Shown here: in pieces, positions 8,657-18,006 of the stretch
How positions within the stretch are numbered: position 1 is the stretch's first letter
Layout of the letters: every line of letters begins with the position of its first letter
From: Treponema ruminis
GTDB taxonomy: Bacteria > Spirochaetota > Spirochaetia > Treponematales > Treponemataceae
Length of the DNA: 64,000 nucleotides
Reading direction: 5' to 3'
Assembly (NCBI GenBank): GCA_017161305.1
Contig: CP031518.1
Location: 1,054,001-1,118,000, forward strand
Program-made: the position numbers and the translations under genes
Notes under the pieces: generated by a model
Databases searched by the model: none
What the model was told of the DNA's origin: nothing
Seen by the model: only the letters and a program-made list of their open reading frames with translations

Positions 8657-9738
8657 AGGAGCCCCCTTTTGACTAAATCCCTGAATGCTGCTGTGAGAGT
8701 GTCAATCTCTTCGTTTGAAATTGAGCCGATATGTCCGACACGGAATACCTTTTCTGCCATGTCTCCGCCGTTCGGACAAATCCAGATTTTGTATTCGTCC
8801 TTTATGATTTCAAAAATTCTGTGTGCGTTTACGCCCTCTTTTGTTGGGCAGAGGGCCGTAACACAGTTTGATGAATCCTTTTCGTCTGAAAAAAGCTTGA
8901 ATGGAAGGTCTTTTATTGAAGATCTGAAATACTTAGCTCTTTCCCGGGCAAGTTTGTTCTGATTTTTGATTCCGCCGCCTGCTTCGATGCGCTTGAGTTT
9001 TTCGTTGAGCTGTAAAAGCGTGCCGACAGCTGGCGTAAATGGAGTCTGACCGCGCTGGCCATCTTTTAAATAAGCAGGATAGTTAAAATAGAGGCTCTTT
9101 ACATTTATTTTCTGGCAGCGTTCAATCGCCTTTTTGTCAAGGACTGTAAAGCTCATTGATGGCGGAAGGGCAAGTGCTTTTTGGCTTCCTGTTATTGCTG
9201 CGTTTACATGCATTTCCTTCATGGAAAAATAGTCCGCCATGAAGCCGCTTACAGCATCCACAAAAAGGAAGATGTCGTTGCGCTGGCAGAAATCGCCGAT
9301 CATATTCATATCGTAGAGAACACCGGTTGAAGTCTCGCACAGCTGGACTAAAAATCCTGTGTAGCCCTTTCCTTCAAATTGAGCTAGATGCTCCTTTGTT
9401 AAAGGCTTTCCGTAGTCTAACTTTATTTCTGTAAATGGAATCTCATGAATTTGGCAAAGTTCAACAAGGCGATGACCGAAACTTCCGCCATTTACGACGA
9501 GAACTTTGTCATCCTTGCTGAAGAAGTTCATCACACCGCCTTCCATTGAAGCTGTTCCCGAGCCGGTCATAAATACAAGGCGTGAACCTTCAGGTGCGTC
9601 AAAGAATTTACACAAAAGACTTTCATTTTCTTTCATTATGGAAGAAAATTCTGGAGTGCGAAAATATGGTATCTGTTCTTTTCCGAGTTCTCTGGTTTCT
9701 TCGTCCATCTGAACCGGGCCAACTGTGAAATTTATCAT
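8653..9738 (-). CDS. phnW: 2-aminoethylphosphonate-pyruvate transaminase
   Basis: The protein has 361 aa and is a fold-type I class V aminotransferase. VGPVQ near the N-terminus, MTGSGTASMEG at 57-67, the ETSTG element at 135-139, D161 in FVDAVSG and the PLP lysine K187 in GSQKALALPP all fit the AEP transaminase family. In a biosynthetic setting it aminates phosphonoacetaldehyde to AEP. The companion PEP mutase and phosphonopyruvate decarboxylase genes are in the same operon, which argues for synthesis rather than degradation. It overlaps the upstream TagF-like gene and the downstream cytidylyltransferase by ATGA-type junctions. Related alanine-glyoxylate transaminases are an alternative by fold, but the pathway context favours AEP. 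Confidence 0.88.
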   Translation of the reverse strand: MINFTVGPVQMDEETRELGKEQIPYFRTPEFSSIMKENESLLCKFFDAPEGSRLVFMTGSGTASMEGGVMNFFSKDDKVLVVNGGSFGHRLVELCQIHEIPFTEIKLDYGKPLTKEHLAQFEGKGYTGFLVQLCETSTGVLYDMNMIGDFCQRNDIFLFVDAVSGFMADYFSMKEMHVNAAITGSQKALALPPSMSFTVLDKKAIERCQKINVKSLYFNYPAYLKDGQRGQTPFTPAVGTLLQLNEKLKRIEAGGGIKNQNKLARERAKYFRSSIKDLPFKLFSDEKDSSNCVTALCPTKEGVNAHRIFEIIKDEYKIWICPNGGDMAEKVFRVGHIGSISNEEIDTLTAAFRDLVKRGLL

Positions 9739-10970
9739 TTTGAAGCCTCTGCCAAAGATTTTTCTTTTTCAATCAAATAGTCAGCGATTAATTTTGCGCT
9801 TTCGCCCGGGTGCATCCATGCCTCTTTTCTTGCCTGGTCACGGCCTGCCTTGAGCGAAGAGTCCTTTAATGCCTCTTTAATTACAGATTTCATTTGATCA
9901 AACTGATCTTCTTTTAAAGGAAGACCGATTTTTTCAAGAACTTTGAAGCGCCAGAGTTTTTCGTCTTTGAACCAGGCTGCATCGTAAATTCCAGGATCAA
10001 ATTTTGTATCTGCGTAAATTAGAGGCTTGTCAAAAAGAAGGGCAAAGTCAAAAATAATTCCTGAGAAATCAGTAATCAAAATTGAAGCCTTGTTCATGCA
10101 GTCAAAATTGTCGTTGTCAAAATTCCAGTTGAAATTTTCACTTTCCGGGAATTCCTTCATCAGGGAATCCAGCATTTCTTTTTCACTAGTCCTGGTCTGC
10201 GGATGAGGGCGGACAATTATTTTCCAGCCAGTCTTTTGAATGGCTTTAAGAAAATCTGAACCGAATTTGGAAAGAATTGCCTCTTTTCCCCAGCTTGGAG
10301 CAACGAGAATTGTGATTTCAGAATCTTCTGTCTTTTGCAAGGAAGTCAAGCGATTTTTCTGCTCGTCCATTGGCGGATAACCGACCGTGACGAGTTCTTT
10401 AGCTGGAAGATTGCGCATTTCTTCAAGCCTTCGTATATATTCTCCCTGAAAATCACCTGTCAGAAGAACAGAGTCGTAGTAATCAAGTCCGAACATGCGG
10501 TAGCCCATCATCTCATCCAGTGAGTGTGGAATGTGTACGTAATATTTGCAGGCCTTGCTGCGCTTCCATTGGAGGACTGAAAGCCCGGGCGTGGTGGAAA
10601 GACAGATGTCCGCGTTTAGGAAATTAAGCTTTGCAAAAGCTCGGTTTCCTTCGCCGATGAATTCTGTCTTTACATATTCAAACTTCTCTGACAGGGCCGG
10701 ATCGTCTTCGCTTTGAGTGTAATAGGTAAGCGGAAACCTGCGTTTTTCAAATTCACGGGCAATTGGAGCAAATACATTCCAGTAGCGTTTTGAATCAGAA
10801 TAAATGACAATTCCGAGTTTTGATTTGTCGAGTTCTGTTCGCTTTCCAAAACTTATTGTGGTTTTGATTTTTATGACAAGTGCACGAATTGCGAATACGG
10901 AAGTCATGGCAAGTCCGATAAGGATTGAGAACAACATGCTTCCTGTTCCTGGATCAATATACAAAAGCAT
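9735..10970 (-). CDS. TagB/TagF-like CDP-glycerol glycerophosphotransferase family protein, copy 2
   Basis: The protein has 411 aa and parallels copy 1 at 1508-2770. It begins with YIDPGTGSMLFSILIG and a membrane helix, followed by a GT-B-like domain with RPHPQ and TDFSGIIFDFALLFDKP. It should transfer a phospho-alditol or phosphono group from a CDP/CMP donor at the inner face of the membrane. It is the first gene of the long minus-strand operon ending beyond base 1, and its last codons overlap the transaminase start. The ATG at 10970 was chosen because it aligns with the N-terminal motif of copy 1. There is no clear ribosome site before it. The retention of two diverged TagF-like genes suggests a priming and an extending enzyme, or two different substituents. 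Confidence 0.8.
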   Translation of the reverse strand: MLLYIDPGTGSMLFSILIGLAMTSVFAIRALVIKIKTTISFGKRTELDKSKLGIVIYSDSKRYWNVFAPIAREFEKRRFPLTYYTQSEDDPALSEKFEYVKTEFIGEGNRAFAKLNFLNADICLSTTPGLSVLQWKRSKACKYYVHIPHSLDEMMGYRMFGLDYYDSVLLTGDFQGEYIRRLEEMRNLPAKELVTVGYPPMDEQKNRLTSLQKTEDSEITILVAPSWGKEAILSKFGSDFLKAIQKTGWKIIVRPHPQTRTSEKEMLDSLMKEFPESENFNWNFDNDNFDCMNKASILITDFSGIIFDFALLFDKPLIYADTKFDPGIYDAAWFKDEKLWRFKVLEKIGLPLKEDQFDQMKSVIKEALKDSSLKAGRDQARKEAWMHPGESAKLIADYLIEKEKSLAEASK

Positions 10971-10987
10971 AATAAATTGCTTTCAAA

Positions 10988-11014
10988 TTTATACTTATAT
11001 TAAAAAAAATTCAA
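10988..11014 (-). promoter_or_regulatory. Possible promoter of the phosphonate/TagF operon
   Basis: Read on the minus strand, TTGAAT (11009-11014) and TATAAA (10988-10993) are separated by 15 nt, shorter than ideal. The -10 box lies 17 nt before the ATG at 10970. This is the only reasonable sigma70-like candidate in the 128-nt divergent gap and is offered with low certainty. Confidence 0.35.
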
Positions 11015-11059
11015 TACTCAGCTTTTTCACTTTGTTTCTATAATATTGTTACTGACTCT

Positions 11060-11088
11060 TTGCACATTTATCTGATTTACGATATTCT
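11060..11088 (+). promoter_or_regulatory. Sigma70-like promoter, nearly leaderless, for fusion copy 3
   Basis: TTGCAC (11060-11065), a 17-nt spacer and TATTCT (11083-11088) precede the ATG at 11099 by only 10 nt, and no Shine-Dalgarno sequence is present. A transcript would begin about 4 nt before the start codon. A perfect TATAAT at 11039-11044 has no good -35 partner. Confidence 0.5.
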
Positions 11089-11098
11089 TATTAATGTT

Positions 11099-13810
11099 AT
11101 GGGCACATTCTTGTATGATTTGATTATCAGTCCGATTGAGACTGTCGTTGAGTGGTCTTTCCTTTTTGTTACCGATAAAATGCCTTTCATAGGTGTTCTT
11201 GGAGCCGTTGTAGGTGTGAGCCTGATTATAAATTTTCTTGCGCTTCCCCTTTATATAGTTGCGGATTCAATCAAGGATAGGGAACGGGGAGTGCAGCTCA
11301 AGCTTCAGAAGCAGGCCGACAGAATCAAATCTGCTTTCAAAGGTGACGAACGCTTCATGATGATGCAGGCGATGTATGCCGAAAATCACTATCATCCCGT
11401 CTATTCCTTGAGAAGTTCGCTTTCAATCCTAATTGAGATTCCTTTCTTTATCGCAGCTTACCGTTATCTTTCTCACAACGAAATCTTGCAGTCAGCAAAC
11501 CTTAATCTTGGATTTTTAACCCTTAATCTTGGTCAGCCTGATCATGTCTTTAAGATTGGCTCATTTTTCATCAATATCCTTCCGATTACAATGACCCTTA
11601 TAAATGTCGTTTCATCAATGATTTATTCTCGGGGGGCTCCTCGCAAGGAACTTGTACAGCTTTACGGACTTTCCCTTGTTTTTCTTGCCTTGCTCTATAA
11701 CTCTCCCAGCGGTCTTGTAATTTACTGGATCTGCAATAATCTTTTTTCACTTGCAAAGAATATTTTCCAAAAGTCAGGATATGGCTCAAAAGTCGTCTAT
11801 GGAATTTTCGCATTAATGCTTTTGCTTGTTTGCCTTGCAATTTCATTCCAGAAACGTGTCGCTGCTGTAAATATCATGGTTGTCTGGTCTGCCCTGATTC
11901 TTTTTCTGCTTGTGCCTCTTCTCTGCAAGACTGTCCTTAAAAAACAATTTCTTGCTTTGTCCAATAAAATTGACGAGTGTGCGCGAAAATCATATTGGTC
12001 TATTTTTATTACTTCGGCTCTGGCTCTCGCACTTTTCATGGGATTCCTTCTTCCTTCAAGCGTAATTGCTACCAGCCCTATTGAGTTTTCATGCCTGGGA
12101 CAGACGGATTCTCCTTTCAACTATGTTTCCGGCTGTCTTGCCTTTTTCCTCGGTTTCTGTGTTTTCTGGCCTGCTGCAATTTACAAGATGTTTGGTAACA
12201 GGGTAAAGTATTTCCTTTCGCTAATACTTTTCATTCTTTTTGTTTCCGCCCTGGCAAATGTCTACCTTTTCGAATACGAGTACGGCAATATTTCTCAGAT
12301 TTTCGCCTTTGAGAATGACGGAATCTTTAGAAATAAAAGCATTCTCTACGCTATACTCCCACTTTTGCTGGCTCTTTTCTGTGCAGGCCTCTTTTTCTTA
12401 TTGAAAAATCAGCGGTTACGTTCATTTGTCGTCTCTGCCATTGTTATTGTCTGCATTGCTGAAGGTGCACTTGGACTCTACAAATCAAAAATCATAATTT
12501 CAACATACAATGCCAATAAAGAAAATCTTCTTGCGGCGAAAAATGACGGAAAGCCAAAAAAACTTGAGCCGGTCTTCCATCTTGCAAAAGAAGATTCCGG
12601 TAAAAAGAACGTCGTCGTTATTTTCCTTGACAGGGGAATCAACAGCTTCATTCCTAAAATCTTGACACAGTATTCTGACTTGCAGAAATCTTTTGAAGGC
12701 TTCACATGGTTTAAAAATTCCCTCAGTTTTGGTGATTTTACCACGACCGGAGGTCCTGCAATGCTCGGTGGTTATGAGTATAGCCCGGAAGAAATCAATG
12801 CAAGAAAAGACGAGCTGCTTCGCGAAAAGCACAATGAGGCAAGTCTTGTAATGCCGAAACTCTTTTTGGATGCCGGTTGGAAAGTTACGATAACTGACCC
12901 GCCGCTTCCAAATTATTCAGACAAAACTGATTTAAGTGCTTTTAAAAAATACCCGGAAATGAATGTTTCTGAGCTTGCAGGAAAGTATTCTGCAAATTAC
13001 ATTGCGGCCATGAACATAAAGGGGCGTGAAATCGATAGAATCTGCAAAAAACAGTCACGAAATTTCTGCATAATTCAGGCAATGTACCCAAAAGCAAGGA
13101 TGTATTTCTATAATGTCGTAAAGGATCCGGTCAACGAAACGACTTTTGAGAATCACTATGCATCCCTCTACTTTTTCAATGAGCTTACGGATTTTGATAG
13201 TGCTGACAATAATTATCTTTTTATTGAAAATGACGGCACTCATCCTGACGCGGATTCTCCTGACTGGGGCGAAAATTGTTTCATTTCAGAAGAAGAAATT
13301 AAACCCCTCTATGACTATAAGGATTCAAAAGACCTGGTTCACTACAGGGTAAATGCCCTTTGTATAAAAGCAATTGGCAAGTGGCTTGATTACCTGAAGG
13401 ATAACCATGCATACGATAACACAAGAATCATTGTCGTTTCAGATCACGGTCGTGGAATTCACCTTGAAGAATTCAAGAATTTTGCTGATTATGAGGCTCC
13501 TGCTTTCTTTTCGGCAATGCTTATGTTCAAGGATTTTGACCAGCGCGGAAGCGTAAAGACTGACGAAAACTTCATGATGAATGCCGATACAATTTTCCTC
13601 GCAAAGAAAGGCTTGGATTTAAGCAATATAAATCCATTTACAGGCAGGGAATTCACTCAGAAAAAAGATGGAGAAGTCCATGCCTATTACTCCGTACAGC
13701 ACAATCAGACAAAAATCTACAATAACAAGACCTTTGACCTTGATTCAAAGGGAGGCTGGGCTGTAAAAGAAAACATCTTTGATGAGAATAACTGGAGAAG
13801 GCTGAAATAG
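11099..13810 (+). CDS. YidC/Oxa1-domain fused to alkaline-phosphatase-superfamily phosphotransferase (fusion copy 3)
   Basis: The protein has 903 aa from the ATG at 11099. A longer reading from a TTG at 11060 was rejected because the homologous start is MGTFLYD. The YidC-like core covers residues 1-225, with N45 at the groove-arginine position and LLIEIPFF-type wording (Glu where other copies have Gln). Further membrane helices follow to about 460. The ectodomain has D511 in IFLDRG, candidate nucleophile T548 in SFGDFTTTGG, the motif NDGTH, and VSDHGRG. It groups with copy 5 (53749-56559) by the Asn, Glu and SLRSS features. It lies alone on the plus strand between two minus-strand units and converges with copy 4. 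A short-leader promoter sits just upstream. Confidence 0.83.
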   Translation: MGTFLYDLIISPIETVVEWSFLFVTDKMPFIGVLGAVVGVSLIINFLALPLYIVADSIKDRERGVQLKLQKQADRIKSAFKGDERFMMMQAMYAENHYHPVYSLRSSLSILIEIPFFIAAYRYLSHNEILQSANLNLGFLTLNLGQPDHVFKIGSFFINILPITMTLINVVSSMIYSRGAPRKELVQLYGLSLVFLALLYNSPSGLVIYWICNNLFSLAKNIFQKSGYGSKVVYGIFALMLLLVCLAISFQKRVAAVNIMVVWSALILFLLVPLLCKTVLKKQFLALSNKIDECARKSYWSIFITSALALALFMGFLLPSSVIATSPIEFSCLGQTDSPFNYVSGCLAFFLGFCVFWPAAIYKMFGNRVKYFLSLILFILFVSALANVYLFEYEYGNISQIFAFENDGIFRNKSILYAILPLLLALFCAGLFFLLKNQRLRSFVVSAIVIVCIAEGALGLYKSKIIISTYNANKENLLAAKNDGKPKKLEPVFHLAKEDSGKKNVVVIFLDRGINSFIPKILTQYSDLQKSFEGFTWFKNSLSFGDFTTTGGPAMLGGYEYSPEEINARKDELLREKHNEASLVMPKLFLDAGWKVTITDPPLPNYSDKTDLSAFKKYPEMNVSELAGKYSANYIAAMNIKGREIDRICKKQSRNFCIIQAMYPKARMYFYNVVKDPVNETTFENHYASLYFFNELTDFDSADNNYLFIENDGTHPDADSPDWGENCFISEEEIKPLYDYKDSKDLVHYRVNALCIKAIGKWLDYLKDNHAYDNTRIIVVSDHGRGIHLEEFKNFADYEAPAFFSAMLMFKDFDQRGSVKTDENFMMNADTIFLAKKGLDLSNINPFTGREFTQKKDGEVHAYYSVQHNQTKIYNNKTFDLDSKGGWAVKENIFDENNWRRLK

Positions 13811-13878
13811 CATGCTACGTATTTTTAGTATAACTGATTGCAAAAAAAAGTGGAATTATATTTTATGCCAATTTCTGC

Positions 13879-16575
13879 TTATTTGCTTTCCTTTATATTT
13901 AATCTTCCCCAGTTCTTCTTTTCATAGATATTGTCTTTTACGGTATACCATTCGTCATCAGCAACTGTGAATTGAGTATGATGTCTGATCCGGGTACTTT
14001 CTGCCGGTGCTGTTGCAATCTTCATATAACTGTTTTTGTCAGTTACCTCAAAAGGACTGTTTGTGAACGGATTTTTTGCTCCGTCAATTACATCTTTTGT
14101 TGCAAGATATGGAGTGTCAGCGTTTGTCATGAAAGTATAATCTGTTTTGAGTGAACCACGGGAATTAAAATCCTTTACCATTAAGGTTGCAGTGTAATTG
14201 TCTTTGCAGATCATAACATCCGGAGTGTCTTCAAAAACGCCTGTGTAAAATCCCTTGCCGTGATCAGAAACTATGATGATCTTTGTGTTGTCGTAAACAT
14301 CATTTTCTTTTAAATAATCAAAGAAGTCTGGCAACCGTTTAAAGACTCCTGCAATTGTGTGGTACTGGTCGTAATCTGCGTATTTTCCGCTTCCATAATT
14401 TGTAATGTCCTGAACAGGAACGTAATCAGGTGCCTGAAGGAACATCGGCTCATGCGTAGCTTCGTTATCCAGAAGAAGAAAGGCGTTTTTGTCAGAAGTA
14501 AAATCCGTAAGCTCAGGAAGATAATCAATTTCTGAGTAATTGTCTATGAATTTTGCCGTGTCATCAAATTCATTCCATGAAAGCCAGTATTCACCATGAT
14601 AGACAACCTGTCGGAGAACAGGCGGCACCATTTTGAATATACTGAACCATACGAAGTTTCGTTTTATCTGAGTGCTAAGGAAGGGGGCCTTTGTCATGTT
14701 GTGCTGTTTATACCATAAATCAGAGTAGGTTCCGTGTGTTATAACGCGGTTTACAAAAGGGTAGCCCTCATACATTTTTTCAACCGGTTGTTCCAGGTAA
14801 TTTTCGTAGGGCATGTCTGCAACGGTTGTGTTCCAGCCGTTTTCATTAAAGACAATCGGCATGGAAAGAATTGCTTCATTGTGTTTTTGCTGTAAGCTTT
14901 TGTCTGTGCGCTGATTTACTTCCCATGGAGTATAGTCATAACCGCCAAAAATTCCCGGAGTTCCAAGCATGGTAAAGCGTGCGTGTGACATTGTGTTGGC
15001 GTAGAAGGTGAATCCGTCAAATTCCTTTAAATACTCAGGGTTTTCTTCAAAAAAGACATTAACAAAAGGAAGAAAACATCTGTCCTGCATAAGAACAATT
15101 ACGTTTTTCCCTGTTTTAGAAAGATGGAAAACAGGCTCAATTGTCTCTTTTACAATGGGAGCCTCCATTTTTGAATATGCGGTTTGAATTGAAAATATAT
15201 TCTTTACAGAAACGGCTGCAAGTGAGAGTAAGAGAATTGTGCAGAAAGACTGAATGATTTTTGTATGCTTGAAAAGCAAAATAAAAATAAGCGCTGTAGA
15301 GGCAATCATAATGACGCCGTTAAAGAGAACCTTCTTGAAAGAAACGGCAAGAGACTGAGGCTGCATAAAAAGCAGTTCCGGGCTTAAAGGTCCGTAATCT
15401 CCGGAAAAGGCAAAACAGTTGATGATGCCGAGTATTGCAATGCATGGAAAGATAAGTGCAAATGCGGTTTTTACTTTTTTTGAAAAGAGGGCATAAAAAC
15501 AGGCCGGCCAGAAGACAAAAAGTCCCAGTGCCTGACAGAAGACTGTAAAAATAAAAACGAATGGTGATTTATAAGAGTCTACAAAACAGTATTGCTCCGG
15601 TTCGCTTTCCATAATTATTGTTGGAATTACAAGACCTGCAAGAAGGACAATTGAAATAGCCGAAATAATAAAAAGCAAAAGCCTTGTTTTATCCTGGATG
15701 TTTGCAAAAATAAATTTTCCAGATTTTTCTCCCTCTTCAATAATATGATTCAGCTTTTTGAGTAAAGGTGGAAGAAGAGGAATGAAAATTGCAAAAAGAA
15801 CAAGTGCAAGCCGGAAAATCTTTTTTGTATCTTTTAAAATAAAGATGGAACTTATAAGACATACTCCCGCAAAAATACATGCAATGACGTAAAGTACGCG
15901 GCGGGGATTTTTTAATTTATAGAAGATATTCTTTACAAGGGAAAGAATATTATTCATTGTCCAGTAAACGACAAGTCCTGCCGGAGAATCATAAAGCAGA
16001 ACAAGAAATACAAGGGCACAGACATAAATCTGGATTTTTTCGGATAGTGGATGTCCCTTTGAGTATATCGCACCTGCAAGGCAGTTGATTATTGTCATTG
16101 CAATTGGAAGAACGTTGATTGCAAATCCTGCCAGCTGAAAAGTTGCATCGGGATGACCGAAACTTTTTATAAACAGAAAAGAGTATTCTTTTAATGGTTC
16201 CAGATGAGACAGGAAATTATAGGCTGCCATAAAAAATGGAATCTGGATTAAAAGACTGAAAGATGAGCGCAGCGCCATAATAGGGTGGTAATGATTTTCC
16301 CTGTAATAGGCATTCATTATCATGTACTGCTCGTCACCCTTGAAGGTTGATTTTATACGCTCAATTCCGTTTTTTAATTTGGACTGAATATTTCTTTCCT
16401 TTTCCTGCCATTCTTCGGCAACCATGTAAAGAGGCAGGGTAAAAATCGTAACTACAAAACTTAAACCGATAACCGCGATGCCTTCATTGTTTGTAAATTC
16501 GTAGATAAGTTCGTAAAAAAATTCTGTAAGAAGAACTAATGGCTGGATTATAATCTGGTACAATGCGGTAAACAT
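13879..16575 (-). CDS. YidC/Oxa1-domain fused to alkaline-phosphatase-superfamily phosphotransferase (fusion copy 4)
   Basis: The protein has 898 aa. The YidC-like core covers residues 1-225, with T43 at the groove-arginine position, ENHYHPIMALRSS and LLIQIPFFMAAY. A middle block of membrane helices reaches about 455. The ectodomain keeps the Asp of LMQDRC, the candidate Thr of HARFTMLGTPG, the His of NEATHEP and the VSDHGKG ligands. It is transcribed as a single gene from a strong promoter at 16582-16610 whose -10 box is 6 nt before the ATG, divergent from the DltD-like gene. This shared 97-bp control region suggests coordinated expression of this enzyme with the dlt-like set. No clear terminator is visible in the 68 bp that separate it from copy 3. 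Confidence 0.85.
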   Translation of the reverse strand: MFTALYQIIIQPLVLLTEFFYELIYEFTNNEGIAVIGLSFVVTIFTLPLYMVAEEWQEKERNIQSKLKNGIERIKSTFKGDEQYMIMNAYYRENHYHPIMALRSSFSLLIQIPFFMAAYNFLSHLEPLKEYSFLFIKSFGHPDATFQLAGFAINVLPIAMTIINCLAGAIYSKGHPLSEKIQIYVCALVFLVLLYDSPAGLVVYWTMNNILSLVKNIFYKLKNPRRVLYVIACIFAGVCLISSIFILKDTKKIFRLALVLFAIFIPLLPPLLKKLNHIIEEGEKSGKFIFANIQDKTRLLLFIISAISIVLLAGLVIPTIIMESEPEQYCFVDSYKSPFVFIFTVFCQALGLFVFWPACFYALFSKKVKTAFALIFPCIAILGIINCFAFSGDYGPLSPELLFMQPQSLAVSFKKVLFNGVIMIASTALIFILLFKHTKIIQSFCTILLLSLAAVSVKNIFSIQTAYSKMEAPIVKETIEPVFHLSKTGKNVIVLMQDRCFLPFVNVFFEENPEYLKEFDGFTFYANTMSHARFTMLGTPGIFGGYDYTPWEVNQRTDKSLQQKHNEAILSMPIVFNENGWNTTVADMPYENYLEQPVEKMYEGYPFVNRVITHGTYSDLWYKQHNMTKAPFLSTQIKRNFVWFSIFKMVPPVLRQVVYHGEYWLSWNEFDDTAKFIDNYSEIDYLPELTDFTSDKNAFLLLDNEATHEPMFLQAPDYVPVQDITNYGSGKYADYDQYHTIAGVFKRLPDFFDYLKENDVYDNTKIIIVSDHGKGFYTGVFEDTPDVMICKDNYTATLMVKDFNSRGSLKTDYTFMTNADTPYLATKDVIDGAKNPFTNSPFEVTDKNSYMKIATAPAESTRIRHHTQFTVADDEWYTVKDNIYEKKNWGRLNIKESK

Positions 16576-16581
16576 GCAAAA

Positions 16582-16610
16582 ATTATAATCGTGTTGCAGA
16601 TTTTATTCAA
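16582..16610 (-). promoter_or_regulatory. Strong sigma70-like promoter giving a leaderless mRNA for fusion copy 4
   Basis: On the minus strand TTGAAT (16605-16610), a 17-nt spacer and a perfect TATAAT (16582-16587) end 6 nt before the ATG at 16575. The expected transcription start therefore coincides with the A of the start codon. No ribosome site is present. Confidence 0.7.
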
Positions 16611-16634
16611 TTGCGCGTGCTTCCCTGTGATTCC

Positions 16635-16663
16635 TTGCAAGTAAAAGCTTTTTCTTCTATTAT
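16635..16663 (+). promoter_or_regulatory. Sigma70-like promoter, nearly leaderless, for the DltD-like/MBOAT pair
   Basis: TTGCAA (16635-16640), a 17-nt spacer and TATTAT (16658-16663) lie 9 nt before the ATG at 16673. An earlier ATG at 16667 would lie upstream of the expected transcription start, which favours 16673 as the true start. There is no Shine-Dalgarno sequence. Confidence 0.65.
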
Positions 16664-16672
16664 GTAATGAGT

Positions 16673-17992
16673 ATGAAAAAAATTCATGTTCTGCTCAAGA
16701 TTATTGCTTTTACGGTGATTTTCTTCCTTCTTACGATTCCACTGGCTTTTTTGCTAAAAGATGATGCGAATTCCTATGCCCGCTCGCTTTTTTATGAATT
16801 CTATAGGCAGGAAAAAATTGATTATCTTATTTGTGGTGCTTCTCATGTTTCCCATGGAGTTGAGGCAAACATAGCTTCTCAAAAATTTGGAAAGAGCGTT
16901 TTCAATACAGGGACGCCTTCTCAAAAAATTGACGGAACTTATGCGATTCTCAAGCAGGCTGTGAAACTTTATAAAATAGAAAAAGTCTTTTTAGAACTGG
17001 ATTTTGCCATTACTTGTGCACCAGCTTTTTTTGAAAGAACTGGATTGACTTCTGAATATATTGTTGCAAGCCGTATTAAGGATTTTTCTATCAAAATTGA
17101 TTATCTACTAAACTGTTCTTCTCCAAAACATTATTTCAATTCTTTTTTGCCTATTGGAAAAGACAAGTTGATAACATTAAATCCATCTTTACTGGCAGAA
17201 AAAATAATATCTCTTATTGCCGGTGAATATTTTAAGGGAACATATCACTCTGATGACGCTGAATATTCGGGTAAAGGGTGTCTTCTTGATCTGGATGAGG
17301 TGATAAATGGTGGTTTTTCAAATTATTCTAAGGAAGGAATAATACAAGTTTCTAAAATTACCGACGACTGGAAAAACACTGTTGATAAAATCATAGAGCT
17401 TTGCCGGGAAAATGACATCGAACTGATTCTTTATTCAATGCCCTGTTCTGATTTTTACCTGAATGAGCGCGGAAACTACGATGAATATTATTCTTTCTGC
17501 AGGAATTTTACTTCTGAGCGTGGTTTTACATATTATGACTTTAACCTTGCACGGCCGGATTTATTTTCTGCTCTTGATTCAGACTATTATGACGACAATC
17601 ATTTTAACAAAAAAGGCGTGTATAAGTGGACTGATTGTTTCTGTGACTTTTTCTCCGCCAAATATATTGAAGAAAACAACCTTGAAAAGTATTTCTATTC
17701 TTCTTATGCCGAAAAAATGGCGGCTCAGCTTGACAGAATCTTCGGCCTTTACATGATTACAAGCGACGACAAAAAATCAATGGAAATCATTCCCCTGGCA
17801 AATCATGTAGCCTCAAATCGCATTACTTACGATGTTTACGCAGTCTGTGGAAGCGAGAAAATGCTCCTTGCAAAGAATTCAAGTCAAACTACTGTTGAGC
17901 TTCCTGCTGGAAAATCTGGAAAAATCCGAGTGATCAGCTACATGGACGGTATTAAACAGAACGACTGTTCGGAAAATTTCGCTTCATTCTAG
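16673..17992 (+). CDS. DltD/AlgX-like SGNH-fold membrane-anchored protein
   Basis: The protein has 439 aa from the ATG at 16673; the ATG at 16667 fits the promoter less well. Residues 5-28 are a membrane anchor. An SGNH-hydrolase-like domain follows, with the nucleophile motif GASHVSHG (Ser near 57) and a C-terminal DDNHFNKKG matching the catalytic Asp-x-x-His block. About 110 residues follow that block, ending in a possible small beta domain. Proteins of this kind partner MBOAT acyltransferases, as DltD and AlgJ/AlgX do, and handle acyl or aminoacyl esters on extracytoplasmic polymers. The MBOAT gene begins 14 nt downstream, so the two form a pair. The family is inferred from motifs and context; overall similarity to Gram-positive DltD cannot be judged here. 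Confidence 0.7.
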   Translation: MKKIHVLLKIIAFTVIFFLLTIPLAFLLKDDANSYARSLFYEFYRQEKIDYLICGASHVSHGVEANIASQKFGKSVFNTGTPSQKIDGTYAILKQAVKLYKIEKVFLELDFAITCAPAFFERTGLTSEYIVASRIKDFSIKIDYLLNCSSPKHYFNSFLPIGKDKLITLNPSLLAEKIISLIAGEYFKGTYHSDDAEYSGKGCLLDLDEVINGGFSNYSKEGIIQVSKITDDWKNTVDKIIELCRENDIELILYSMPCSDFYLNERGNYDEYYSFCRNFTSERGFTYYDFNLARPDLFSALDSDYYDDNHFNKKGVYKWTDCFCDFFSAKYIEENNLEKYFYSSYAEKMAAQLDRIFGLYMITSDDKKSMEIIPLANHVASNRITYDVYAVCGSEKMLLAKNSSQTTVELPAGKSGKIRVISYMDGIKQNDCSENFASF

Positions 17993-18006
17993 TTTTGGAG
18001 AATAAT

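Noticed and set aside
8429-8962. 177-aa plus-strand open frame across the cytidylyltransferase and transaminase genes
   Set aside because: Antisense shadow of two conserved enzymes with no recognisable motif.
11060-11098. TTG start at 11060 for fusion copy 3
   Set aside because: The other copies begin at the equivalent of the ATG at 11099, and the TTG is part of the likely -35 box.
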